From NCBI GenBank assembly GCA_007116865.1, contig SKHR01000101.1, positions 1 through 5,276 of the forward strand: a stretch of DNA of 5,276 nt. The letters are read 5' to 3'. Both the position numbers and the translations under genes were made by a program. Of this stretch, positions 1-5,276 are shown in pieces (the stretch's first letter is position 1; the number at the start of each line of letters is the position of its first letter). The stretch is from Marinospirillum sp. (GTDB lineage: Bacteria > Pseudomonadota > Gammaproteobacteria > Pseudomonadales > Halomonadaceae). The notes under the pieces are model-generated. The model was given only the letters and a program-made list of their open reading frames with translations, had not been told where the DNA came from and ran no database searches.

Positions 1-141
1 ATGTTCACCGTGATCTTTGCGATGAGCCGCACCATTGGCTGGATTTCTCACTGGAACGAAATGATCAGCAACGATTACAAAATCGGCCGTCCACGTCAGC
101 TCTATACAGGTGCCCCCCAGCGCGATTACCCTGTCAAGTAA
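1..141 (+). CDS. gltA: Citrate synthase (type II), C-terminal 46 residues only
   Basis: This is the tail of citrate synthase, which condenses oxaloacetate with acetyl-CoA at the entry to the TCA cycle. The frame is open from base 1 to TAA at 139-141; the ATG at base 1 is an internal Met, because the gene begins left of the window. The fragment aligns by eye with the last 49 residues of E. coli GltA, including MFTVIFAM, GWISHW and the near-C-terminal RPRQLYTG. Window residues Arg10 and Arg30 match E. coli Arg387 and Arg407, which contact the substrate. The catalytic His, His and Asp residues lie upstream and cannot be checked. The tail is about three residues shorter than that of E. coli. A terminator follows 15 bases after the stop codon, so this is the end of the gltA transcription unit. 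Confidence 0.95.
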   Translation: MFTVIFAMSRTIGWISHWNEMISNDYKIGRPRQLYTGAPQRDYPVK

Positions 142-156
142 TCGCAGCACACCACG

Positions 157-192
157 AAAAGCCGGAGCACTGCGGTGTGACCGGCTTTTTTT
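157..192 (+). terminator. Rho-independent terminator of gltA
   Basis: The stem GCCGG (161-165) pairs with CCGGC (181-185) and is extended by AAAA (157-160) pairing with the T run. The run of seven T (186-192) completes a classic intrinsic terminator. A smaller CAC/GTG stem can form inside the loop. It starts 15 bases after the gltA stop codon. The A run on the left side might let it work weakly in the other direction too. Confidence 0.88.
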
Positions 193-218
193 ATGTCAGC
201 AGCGCCATATCACTCCCC

Positions 219-222
219 GGAG
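219..222 (+). promoter_or_regulatory. Ribosome binding site that sets the dehydrogenase start
   Basis: GGAG lies 8 bases before the ATG at 231. It supports that ATG over the in-frame start at 177, which lies inside the gltA terminator hairpin and would add 18 residues unlike the family's N-terminus. Confidence 0.75.
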
Positions 223-230
223 CACTCAAA

Positions 231-1127
231 ATGACACACCCTAAAAACCTCGCGTTTATTGGCCTTGGCGTGATGGGGTTCCCCATGGCGGGCCACTTGG
301 CTCAAGCCGGACACCAGGTGACCGTTTATAACCGCAGCCGTGAAAAAACCCAGCGCTGGCTGGACGCACATCCCCAACAGACCGGTGCGTACACCCCTGC
401 CGAAGCCGTCGAAAAAGCGGATCTGGTTTTTTTATGTGTTGGCAAGGATCAGGATGTGGAGGCTTGTTTATCTGGCCCCAAAGGTGTACTGGAAGCCGTC
501 AAACCCGGCGCTCTGATCATTGACCACACCACCACTTCTGCCACCCTGGCACAAAAAATGGCTGATCACTGCAATCAACAGCAGGTAGATTTTTTAGATG
601 CGCCCGTCTCAGGTGGCCAGCAGGGCGCAGAAAAAGGCCAGCTGACCATCATGGTCGGCGGTGAAGTGGCCGCGTTTGAACGCGGCAAACCGCTGATGGC
701 CACCTACGCCCGAGCCGTCACCCATATGGGTGCGACCGGCAGCGGACAAATGACCAAAATGGTCAATCAGATCTGCATCGCCGGACTACTGCAAGGCCTG
801 GCTGAAGGGCTCAATTTTGCCAAACAAGCAGGGCTGGACCCCCACAAGGTCATTGAGGTGATCAGTCAAGGGGCGGCTGGGTCCTGGCAAATGCAAAACC
901 GCCACCACACCATGATCCAGGGTGAATATGAGCATGGGTTTGCCGTTGACTGGATGCGCAAAGACCTGGGCATTTGTCTGGATCAAGCACGTCAACAGGG
1001 CAGCAATCTGCCGGTCACCGCACTGGTTGATCAGTTTTATGCTGAGGTTCAGCAACTGGGTGGAGGGCGCTGGGACACCTCTAGCCTACTCAAACGCCTT
1101 GAGCACTTTAACTCGATTCAGTCCTGA
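231..1127 (+). CDS. NAD(P)-dependent oxidoreductase, 3-hydroxyisobutyrate dehydrogenase family
   Basis: This 298-aa protein is a cytosolic beta-hydroxyacid dehydrogenase, a family that includes 3-hydroxyisobutyrate dehydrogenase and tartronate semialdehyde reductase and interconverts 3-hydroxyacids and semialdehydes. The N-terminal Rossmann domain (about 5-165) opens with the family signature FIGLGVMGFPMAGHL (residues 9-23). Arg35 in YNRS after the second strand suggests NADP(H) rather than NAD(H), which is inference. The substrate loop DAPVSGGQQGA is at 123-133. The catalytic lysine is Lys176 in GQMTKMVNQ, and the conserved RKDLG is at 243-247. The C-terminal helical domain (about 166-298) is complete and the length is normal. 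The start at 231 was chosen for its ribosome binding site and because the signature then sits at the usual distance from the N-terminus. Only about 40 bases separate it from the gltA terminator. The substrate cannot be told from sequence, so no gene symbol is given. Confidence 0.92.
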   Translation: MTHPKNLAFIGLGVMGFPMAGHLAQAGHQVTVYNRSREKTQRWLDAHPQQTGAYTPAEAVEKADLVFLCVGKDQDVEACLSGPKGVLEAVKPGALIIDHTTTSATLAQKMADHCNQQQVDFLDAPVSGGQQGAEKGQLTIMVGGEVAAFERGKPLMATYARAVTHMGATGSGQMTKMVNQICIAGLLQGLAEGLNFAKQAGLDPHKVIEVISQGAAGSWQMQNRHHTMIQGEYEHGFAVDWMRKDLGICLDQARQQGSNLPVTALVDQFYAEVQQLGGGRWDTSSLLKRLEHFNSIQS

Positions 1128-1160
1128 GCCTGGCTTGCATTTTTTAAAGCAGGTCAGGAC
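1121..1160 (+). repeat. Bulged hairpin across the dehydrogenase stop codon
   Basis: GTCCTGA (1121-1127) pairs with TCAGGAC (1154-1160), CCT (1129-1131) with AGG (1151-1153), and GCTT (1133-1136) with AAGC (1147-1150). That makes 14 base pairs with two single-G bulges (1128, 1132) and a 10-base T-rich loop. The TGA stop codon (1125-1127) lies in the left arm. No T run follows on the plus strand, so it is not a standard terminator by itself. Confidence 0.6.
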
Positions 1161-1163
1161 AAT
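1135..1163 (+). promoter_or_regulatory. Weak candidate promoter for the PilZ/HD-GYP gene
   Basis: TTGCAT (1135-1140) and GACAAT (1158-1163) are separated by 17 bases and match the sigma-70 consensus at 3/6 and 4/6 positions. Transcription would begin near 1170, at the base of the second hairpin. It is the best candidate I found between the two genes, but it is weak, and read-through from upstream is also possible. Confidence 0.22.
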
Positions 1164-1167
1164 GCAT

Positions 1168-1200
1168 GTTTGGTTTGGCCCTTCACCAAACCAAACTCTT
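1168..1200 (+). terminator. Perfect 11-bp hairpin, possible terminator of the dehydrogenase gene
   Basis: GTTTGGTTTGG (1168-1178) pairs without mismatch with CCAAACCAAAC (1186-1196) around a 7-base loop. Only a broken T stretch (TCTTAT) follows, so termination may be partial. The stem is A/T-rich in pairs but long. It could instead be a structure at the 5' end of the next gene's mRNA. Confidence 0.5.
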
Positions 1201-1220
1201 ATCCCCCAACCTCATGCGTC

Positions 1221-1224
1221 AGGA
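1221..1224 (+). promoter_or_regulatory. Ribosome binding site that sets the HD-GYP gene start
   Basis: AGGA ends 8 bases before the GTG at 1233. It favours that GTG over the upstream in-frame TTG at 1170, which lies inside the left arm of a perfect hairpin and has no Shine-Dalgarno sequence of its own. Confidence 0.7.
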
Positions 1225-1232
1225 TAGCTTCG

Positions 1233-3062
1233 GTGAGCAGGATCGAAACAGCAGAAAAGAAAACATCTGCCGACAAGAGCGCAAAAGGACAGTTGATTCG
1301 CTCAACTGAGGGGATCTATCGACTGCTGAAAAGACTGGAAGGCAAACACACCCCGGTTAAAATTAATTTTCAGTCTGTTGCCGATTCCTACACCAGCATG
1401 GTGATCGGCGTTAATTTTAAAGAAGGCTACTTTTTGCTGGATGAGGTCACACCCAAGTGGGGTGACGACCTGATGAAGCGCGCCACCCCCTTTCGCTTTG
1501 ACAGCTTTCATGATGGCTGCAAAATCAGTGGCAGCGAAGTTCGCGCAGAAGGCCGAGCTATCAAAGATGGCAGCCCCATTTATAAAATTCCTTTTCCTGA
1601 GTCGCTATTTTTTCTGCAACGGCGCCAGCACTTTCGTGCCTCGATTCGCTCTTCGCTTTTGATTCGCATGCGCCTAGGCAAAATCGTGCCGCCAGAAAAA
1701 CTTGACGAGTTTGGTCAAATCATTCCACAGCAGACTACCTGGCAATACGAAGGCCGCCTCAGAGATCTTTCTGCTCACGGCTGCCAGGTCGAACTGAATG
1801 GCGATCTCAGTGACCGAATTCGCAACGCGGACCGTTTCGAAGGCTGCTTGATTCTGTTTCCCAATCAAAAAACCAGTATCGAGTTAAACCTGATCGTGCG
1901 CCATGTCGGCCTGACTGAAGATCAGCAAACCACTCAGCTCGGCTGTGAGTTTCAGGACCTGAGCAGCGCACTGGATCAGCAGCTCTCTTTTGCCGTTGCA
2001 GAACTACAAAGAGATCAGGCAAGAGTTGCCGCTGGCAATACCGGCGGTCAGGCTTCAGAGCTACTCACCGCCCCCGAAGGCAGCGAAGAAGCCGCACCTG
2101 CAGCTAGCGGCACGGCACGCAAAAAGAAGGCCGTTCTGAGCACGGAGGCCATTCATGCCAATGCAGTCGAAGCCGTGACATCCCTGATCAACGAACTGCG
2201 CGAAAAACAACCGCTGTCGATCAAGCTCATCTGGGCAGCCGCTCGTCAACTACTTGAGGCACTAGAGTCTGACCATGATCAACTCCTGCTGCTCAGCCGG
2301 GTCCGAACCGGCAAGGACTATATTGCCGAACACTCCGTCAGTGTTGCCCTGCTACTGGCTGACCAAACCGCTTTTGATCGCAAAAATCCCAAGCACCAGG
2401 ACAAAAGCCATCTATCCAACCTGATTTTTGCTGGACTGTGTCACGACCTGGGTAAAGGGTTGATTCCCGAACGCATCATCAGCAAACAGGGGGAGCTGAC
2501 GCCCCAGGAAGCCAAGGTGATGCAAAAACATTCACTGCTCACCCGTGAAATTCTTTCGCGCCAACAGGGTGCACCTGAGGTTGCCCTGACCCTTGCCACC
2601 CAGAATTGCGAGCGCCTGGATGGGAGCGGCTTTCCTGAAAAACTCAAAGGTTTTGGAATCAGCCCGCTGGGCAAGCTTGGTGCCGTCATTGATGTATTTG
2701 ATGCCATGACAAGCGATCGCACTTATCGGCGCGGCATTCCACCAGCACTGGCTTATAAGCGCCTGCTGGGCATGAAAGAACAACTGGATCTGGCCTCAGT
2801 GCAGTTGCTGATTAAAAACCAGGGCATTTTCCCGATTGGCTCGCTGGTCAGCTTCGCAAATGGTGATCTCGGCTTTGTCCAAAGCCTGGATGACGACCGT
2901 ATGCCGCAAAAGGTCCGTCTGGTCTATAACAAAAACCAGTCTGCCCCCTTTTCACCAAAAGACATACAAGTGGGTGAAGCTGAAGACTGGAGCAAAATCA
3001 CCGGCCCAGAAGATCCTGGCCGCTATCAGCTCAGCAACCGGGTTCTGCTCGAAGCCATTTAA
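1233..3062 (+). CDS. Cyclic-di-GMP protein: YcgR-like N-domain, PilZ and degenerate HD-GYP domain
   Basis: Read from GTG at 1233 this is a 609-aa protein with no signal peptide or membrane segment, so it is probably cytosolic. Residues about 20-125 resemble the YcgR N-terminal domain. A PilZ domain follows (about 128-255) with both c-di-GMP-binding motifs: RQHFR (131-135, RxxxR) and DLSAHG (178-183, DxSxxG). An Ala/Glu/Gly-rich linker (about 265-303) leads to the HD-GYP domain (about 305-525). There His367 (EHSVSV), His404-Asp405 with Lys408 (CHDLGK), His433 and Asp487 (IDVFDA) are kept. The signature HHExxDGxGYP reads NCERLDGSGFP (458-468), so both metal-binding His are lost. The C-terminal tail (from about 533, FPIGSLVSF) is typical of HD-GYP proteins. 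Active members hydrolyse c-di-GMP; here catalysis is doubtful and a receptor role is an inference. No motility or surface genes lie nearby to suggest a target. Confidence 0.9.
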   Translation: MSRIETAEKKTSADKSAKGQLIRSTEGIYRLLKRLEGKHTPVKINFQSVADSYTSMVIGVNFKEGYFLLDEVTPKWGDDLMKRATPFRFDSFHDGCKISGSEVRAEGRAIKDGSPIYKIPFPESLFFLQRRQHFRASIRSSLLIRMRLGKIVPPEKLDEFGQIIPQQTTWQYEGRLRDLSAHGCQVELNGDLSDRIRNADRFEGCLILFPNQKTSIELNLIVRHVGLTEDQQTTQLGCEFQDLSSALDQQLSFAVAELQRDQARVAAGNTGGQASELLTAPEGSEEAAPAASGTARKKKAVLSTEAIHANAVEAVTSLINELREKQPLSIKLIWAAARQLLEALESDHDQLLLLSRVRTGKDYIAEHSVSVALLLADQTAFDRKNPKHQDKSHLSNLIFAGLCHDLGKGLIPERIISKQGELTPQEAKVMQKHSLLTREILSRQQGAPEVALTLATQNCERLDGSGFPEKLKGFGISPLGKLGAVIDVFDAMTSDRTYRRGIPPALAYKRLLGMKEQLDLASVQLLIKNQGIFPIGSLVSFANGDLGFVQSLDDDRMPQKVRLVYNKNQSAPFSPKDIQVGEAEDWSKITGPEDPGRYQLSNRVLLEAI

Positions 3063-3074
3063 TTAATTAAACGC

Positions 3075-3104
3075 AAAAAGGCCGACCAAACAAGCTGGGC
3101 AGGC
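3075..3104 (-). terminator. Probable terminator of the gltX-tRNA unit
   Basis: Read on the minus strand, GCC (3104-3102) and CCA (3098-3096) pair with TGG (3088-3086) and GGC (3083-3081) across a small internal loop, followed by CTTTTT (3080-3075). The stem is imperfect, but it lies 27 bases after tRNA-Glu, where the tRNA transcript should end. There is no T run in the plus direction, so it is not an obvious terminator for the HD-GYP gene. Confidence 0.5.
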
Positions 3105-3131
3105 ATTGTGTTCAATAAGAGGGAAAGAAAG

Positions 3132-3207
3132 TGGCGTCCCATAGGGGGTTCGAACCCCTGTTACCGCCGTGAAAGGGCGGTGTCCTAGACCACTAGACGA
3201 ATGGGAC
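3132..3207 (-). tRNA. tRNA-Glu (anticodon TTC)
   Basis: This 76-nt tRNA includes an encoded CCA end (3134-3132). The acceptor stem GTCCCAT pairs with ATGGGAC. The anticodon arm has stem CCGCC/GGCGG and loop CTTTCAC, with anticodon TTC at 3173-3171. The T arm is AGGGG-TTCGAAC-CCCCT. It reads GAA and GAG codons and is a substrate of the GluRS encoded just upstream. It starts 11 bases after the end of tRNA-Ala, so the two are almost certainly processed from one transcript. Confidence 0.97.
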
Positions 3208-3218
3208 GTAAAAAGATT

Positions 3219-3294
<76 letters not shown>

Positions 3295-3317
3295 ACAATG
3301 TCCGGAAGACGGTGCGT

Positions 3318-3346
3318 ATATTAAGAGCATCCCTGCCCTTGGTCAA
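3318..3346 (-). promoter_or_regulatory. Promoter of the tRNA-Ala / tRNA-Glu pair
   Basis: On the minus strand TTGACC (3346-3341, 5/6 to consensus) and TAATAT (3323-3318, 4/6) have the ideal 17-base spacer. Transcription would start near 3311-3310, about 16 bases before tRNA-Ala. The stretch after the -10 (ACGCACC) is GC-rich, as at stable-RNA promoters under stringent control. No terminator is visible between gltX and this promoter, so the tRNAs may also be reached by read-through from gltX. Confidence 0.7.
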
Positions 3347-3357
3347 GCTTTTTTTGC

Positions 3358-4872
3358 TTACTTTTCACCTGCCTGAGCGGCACTCAACGCCTGGTATGCT
3401 TTCTCTAATTTCTTCAGCTGTTTTTTAGAAACGCCATCCGGTGCTAGCTGATTGAGTGCGTGACGCAGACGTGCTCGACTCATGTCCGGCCCCAGAATCA
3501 CCATCGCATCCAAAACCGAAGTCGAGGTGGTGCTGCCGCTGATCGCCACAAAAACCGGCTGCAACAAGACCTTGAGCTTGACGCCATAAAAGTCTGCCAA
3601 ACGCTGCATGACCGCGAGGATCTCCGGTTTATTCCACGCCCTTAAACCATCGAATTCCCAGACTAAAAACTGTAACAGCTCGAGTCGATCGATAGACTCC
3701 GGCAAATTCAGTGCTTGCAGATCACCAGCCTGAATCGCGGGCAAACCACTGAAGAAAAATCCGGCCAGGGGTGCCACATCCGACAGGGTCTCAATGCGCG
3801 GGCGTATCTGAGGCAGAATCTGACCAATATAGTCTGAGTTAAAAGCCCAGTCCATCAAGGCCTGAATGAGCTCTGCATCATTCAAATCTTCACGCAGATA
3901 CACCCCATTGAGCCAGCGGAGCTTTTCAATATCAAACACCGGCCCACCCAGAGAAACCCGCTGCAGATCAAAGTGATGGATCATCTCTTGCAGAGAAAAC
4001 TTTTCCCGCTCATCCGGCATCGACCAGCCCATGCGCCCCAAATAATTGATCAGCGCCTGAGGCAGGTAACCCATGCGCTGGTAAAAACCAATTGAAGTCG
4101 GGTTTTTGCGCTTGGAAAGCTTGGATTTATCGGGATTGCGCAGCAAAGGCAAATGACACAGCTGCGGCATCTCCCAGCCAAAATACTGATAAAGCAGTTT
4201 GTGCTTGGGTGCCGAGTTGATCCACTCCTCGCCGCGCAATACGTGAGTGATTTGCATCAGGTGGTCATCGACCACATTGGCCAGATGGTAGGTCGGCATG
4301 CCATCAGACTTAAGCAGGATTTGTGCGTCAACCATGCTCCAGTCCAGCTCAATGCGCCCGCGCAACAGGTCATCGATTTCACACACACCGGCTTCTTCTG
4401 GCACCTTCATCCGCACCACATAGGGCGCACCAGCCGCTTCGCGACGCTGAACTTCCTCGGCGGGCAAAGACAGATCTGAGGGCTTCAGTGCCGTTGATTG
4501 ACCAGCCAGCTGGCGCTCACGCCGCAGTTCATCCAGCTCTTCTGGTGTGCGATAGCATTTGAACGCATCGCCCTGATCCAGCAGTTGTTGTGCATAACGC
4601 TGGTAAAGATCGCGACGCTCGCTTTGACGATAAGGTCCAAAAGAACCACCCACATCCGGCCCTTCATCCCACTCCAGCCCAAGCCAGCGCAAGGAGTCGA
4701 AAATACTCTGCTCTGAGGCTGAGGTTGAACGCTGCTGGTCGGTGTCTTCAATACGCAAAATAAACTGCCCTTGGTGCTGACGGGCAAAACAGAGGTTAAA
4801 CAGCGCAATGTAAGCGGTGCCGACGTGAGGGTCACCGGTGGGTGAGGGAGCAATTCGTGTGCGCACAGTCAT
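3358..4872 (-). CDS. gltX: Glutamyl-tRNA synthetase
   Basis: This 504-aa class I aminoacyl-tRNA synthetase charges tRNA-Glu with glutamate using ATP. The catalytic Rossmann domain opens with RIAPSPTGDPHVGT, whose HVGT (residues 16-19) is the HIGH motif; the KMSKS motif is KLSKR at 251-255. LRIEDTD (39-45) and LRGEEWINSAPKH (212-224) are typical of GluRS. The alpha-helical anticodon-binding half (about 330-490) is present, so this is full GluRS and not the short Glu-Q-tRNA synthetase YadB. It is longer than E. coli GltX (471 aa) and ends in a lysine-rich tail. Only one Cys (106) remains where E. coli GluRS has its zinc site. The ATG at 4872-4870 is preceded by AGG 10 bases upstream and gives the normal family N-terminus. 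tRNA-Ala and tRNA-Glu follow in the same direction. Whether it also charges tRNA-Gln cannot be told from this window. Confidence 0.97.
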   Translation of the reverse strand: MTVRTRIAPSPTGDPHVGTAYIALFNLCFARQHQGQFILRIEDTDQQRSTSASEQSIFDSLRWLGLEWDEGPDVGGSFGPYRQSERRDLYQRYAQQLLDQGDAFKCYRTPEELDELRRERQLAGQSTALKPSDLSLPAEEVQRREAAGAPYVVRMKVPEEAGVCEIDDLLRGRIELDWSMVDAQILLKSDGMPTYHLANVVDDHLMQITHVLRGEEWINSAPKHKLLYQYFGWEMPQLCHLPLLRNPDKSKLSKRKNPTSIGFYQRMGYLPQALINYLGRMGWSMPDEREKFSLQEMIHHFDLQRVSLGGPVFDIEKLRWLNGVYLREDLNDAELIQALMDWAFNSDYIGQILPQIRPRIETLSDVAPLAGFFFSGLPAIQAGDLQALNLPESIDRLELLQFLVWEFDGLRAWNKPEILAVMQRLADFYGVKLKVLLQPVFVAISGSTTSTSVLDAMVILGPDMSRARLRHALNQLAPDGVSKKQLKKLEKAYQALSAAQAGEK

Positions 4873-4908
4873 GATGAAGTCGCCTGATGTTCAAGGTTAA
4901 GTTAAACT

Positions 4909-4924
4909 GACGGAATGGCCCGTC
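4909..4924 (-). repeat. Small hairpin in the gltX leader
   Basis: GACGG and CCGTC form a 5-bp stem with a 6-base loop, 36 bases before the gltX start codon. It does not cover the ribosome binding site and has no T run after it. A role is not established. Confidence 0.35.
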
Positions 4925-4936
4925 TTCAAAGGCGGC

Positions 4937-4942
4937 AGTATA
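4937..4942 (-). promoter_or_regulatory. Candidate -10 element for gltX
   Basis: TATACT on the minus strand matches the -10 consensus at 5/6 positions and would give a leader of about 58 bases. The -35 region at 16-18 bases upstream is poor and there is no TGn extension, so this is only a possible start site. Confidence 0.25.
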
Positions 4943-5006
4943 CGGGATTCGACCACTTCTCGCAGCTATACACCCCGCCAGCCAATTGGTGCGACATTAC
5001 GCCACC

Positions 5007-5035
5007 TTCACATCCAGGTATCGGTCTAACAAAAT
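5007..5035 (+). promoter_or_regulatory. Candidate promoter for a plus-strand transcript
   Basis: TTCACA (5007-5012, 5/6) and CAAAAT (5030-5035, 4/6) have a 17-base spacer. A transcript from about 5042 would end at the strong terminator at 5126-5165. Such matches occur by chance, and the support is mainly the presence of that terminator. Confidence 0.25.
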
Positions 5036-5064
5036 GTACCTTCGGTTTACCGAGGTCTTTGTCT

Positions 5065-5092
5065 GTTATCACCTCAATACGTTAGCGGTCAA
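5065..5092 (-). promoter_or_regulatory. Candidate upstream promoter for gltX
   Basis: TTGACC (5092-5087, 5/6) and GATAAC (5070-5065, 4/6) are 16 bases apart on the minus strand. Transcription from here would give gltX a leader of about 185 bases. That leader would contain a small bulged hairpin, the complement of 5039-5055 (CCT(T)CGG/CCGAGG). As a hexamer pair this is better than the TATACT site nearer the gene. Confidence 0.35.
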
Positions 5093-5125
5093 TATGGAAG
5101 TAGGCCCTACGCACTTGCTCAATTC

Positions 5126-5165
5126 GGCGGCACCACAATCCCCTGTGATGCCGCCTTTTTCTTTT
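5126..5165 (+). terminator. Strong rho-independent terminator with no assigned gene
   Basis: GGCGGCA (5126-5132) pairs perfectly with TGCCGCC (5149-5155). Inside it CACA pairs with TGTG after a single mismatch. The T-rich run TTTTTCTTTT follows. The orientation is clearly plus, since the minus strand has no T run after the stem. All genes from 3063 to 5125 are on the minus strand, so it does not end any known gene. Confidence 0.8.
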
Positions 5166-5276
5166 CTCACGCGCCACAATCAGTTAACCTGAACCCTTTT
5201 ATTTTAAGTAGTTGGCACACAATCCAATGACAACCTCTGCATGGGGTCCGCGCCCCTATCCACTGTTTTCTGTCGC
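5166..5276. other. Right-edge non-coding stretch
   Basis: Together with 4873-5125 this forms a 404-base region without a protein gene I can support. In this last part I see only A/T-rich sequence, a 4-bp GGGG/CCCC inverted repeat (5243-5256) and a CTGT direct repeat near the edge. It may be the upstream or downstream region of a gene that begins outside the window. Confidence 0.4.

Larger units (their letters stand above)
5042..5165 (+). ncRNA. Possible small RNA, about 120 nt, unrecognised
   Basis: This stretch lies between a candidate promoter and a strong terminator on the plus strand and has no convincing reading frame. It contains the short palindrome GTAGG-C-CCTAC (5100-5110), and a CCT(T)CGG/CCGAGG hairpin overlaps its left edge. 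I compared it by memory with 6S RNA, SRP RNA, RsmY/CsrB-type, CrcZ-type and GlmZ RNAs and saw no match; only one GGA is present. It is a hypothesis from layout, and the transcript itself has not been shown. Confidence 0.25.

Noticed and set aside
177..230. An 18-residue N-terminal extension of the dehydrogenase from the upstream in-frame start
   Set aside because: That start lies inside the gltA terminator hairpin and the extension does not resemble the family; the ATG at 231 has a good ribosome binding site.
1170..1232. TTG start giving a 630-aa HD-GYP protein
   Set aside because: The TTG is in the arm of a perfect hairpin with no Shine-Dalgarno sequence; GTG at 1233 has AGGA at the right distance.
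3346..3360. AAGC...GCTT around a run of seven T at the end of gltX as a terminator
   Set aside because: The T run is in the loop of a 4-bp stem and not after it; on the gltX strand no T run follows.
4986..5192. Plus-strand open frame of 68 codons starting with TTG
   Set aside because: It has no clear ribosome binding site, no recognisable protein features, and runs through the strong terminator at 5126-5165.
5212..5228. TTGGCAC resembling the -24 element of a sigma-54 promoter
   Set aside because: The matching TTGC -12 element is missing at the required spacing.
5243..5256. GGGG/CCCC inverted repeat as a terminator
   Set aside because: The stem is only 4 bp and no T run follows on either strand.
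5263..5273. CTGTTTTCTGT resembling half of a LexA box
   Set aside because: The two CTGT copies are direct repeats; a LexA site needs an inverted CTG...CAG pair, which is not present before the window ends.

Overview
The window looks like chromosomal DNA of a gammaproteobacterium, probably from the Pseudomonas / Oceanospirillales side. Evidence for this is the E. coli-like C-terminus of a type II citrate synthase, a YcgR-type PilZ protein, and a glutamyl-tRNA synthetase gene followed directly by tRNA-Ala(GGC) and tRNA-Glu(UUC), an order I recall from Pseudomonas. No phage, transposon, CRISPR or plasmid feature is visible. The genus cannot be named from the sequence alone.

Layout, left to right. 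The plus strand carries the last 46 codons of gltA (1-141) and its rho-independent terminator (157-192). A 298-aa NAD(P)-dependent dehydrogenase of the 3-hydroxyisobutyrate dehydrogenase family follows (231-1127). After two back-to-back hairpins (1121-1196) comes a 609-aa cyclic-di-GMP protein (1233-3062) that joins a YcgR-like N-terminal domain, a PilZ domain and an HD-GYP domain. The minus strand carries gltX (4872-3358), tRNA-Ala (3294-3219) and tRNA-Glu (3207-3132). It ends at a terminator (3104-3075) facing the HD-GYP gene, so the two blocks are convergent. The tRNA pair has its own good sigma-70-type promoter between gltX and tRNA-Ala. The 404 bases right of gltX (4873-5276) contain no convincing protein gene. 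They hold candidate gltX promoters and a strong plus-strand terminator with no assigned gene, which may end a small RNA.

How the genes work together: the minus-strand block is a translation unit in which GluRS sits beside one of its own substrates, tRNA-Glu. The plus-strand genes have no obvious shared pathway: citrate synthase feeds the TCA cycle, the dehydrogenase has an unassigned 3-hydroxyacid substrate, and the third gene is for second-messenger signalling. The most interesting item is that third protein. Its PilZ c-di-GMP-binding motifs are intact, but the two metal-binding histidines of the HHExxDGxGYP signature are replaced by Asn-Cys, so it may be a c-di-GMP receptor with an inactive or altered phosphodiesterase domain.
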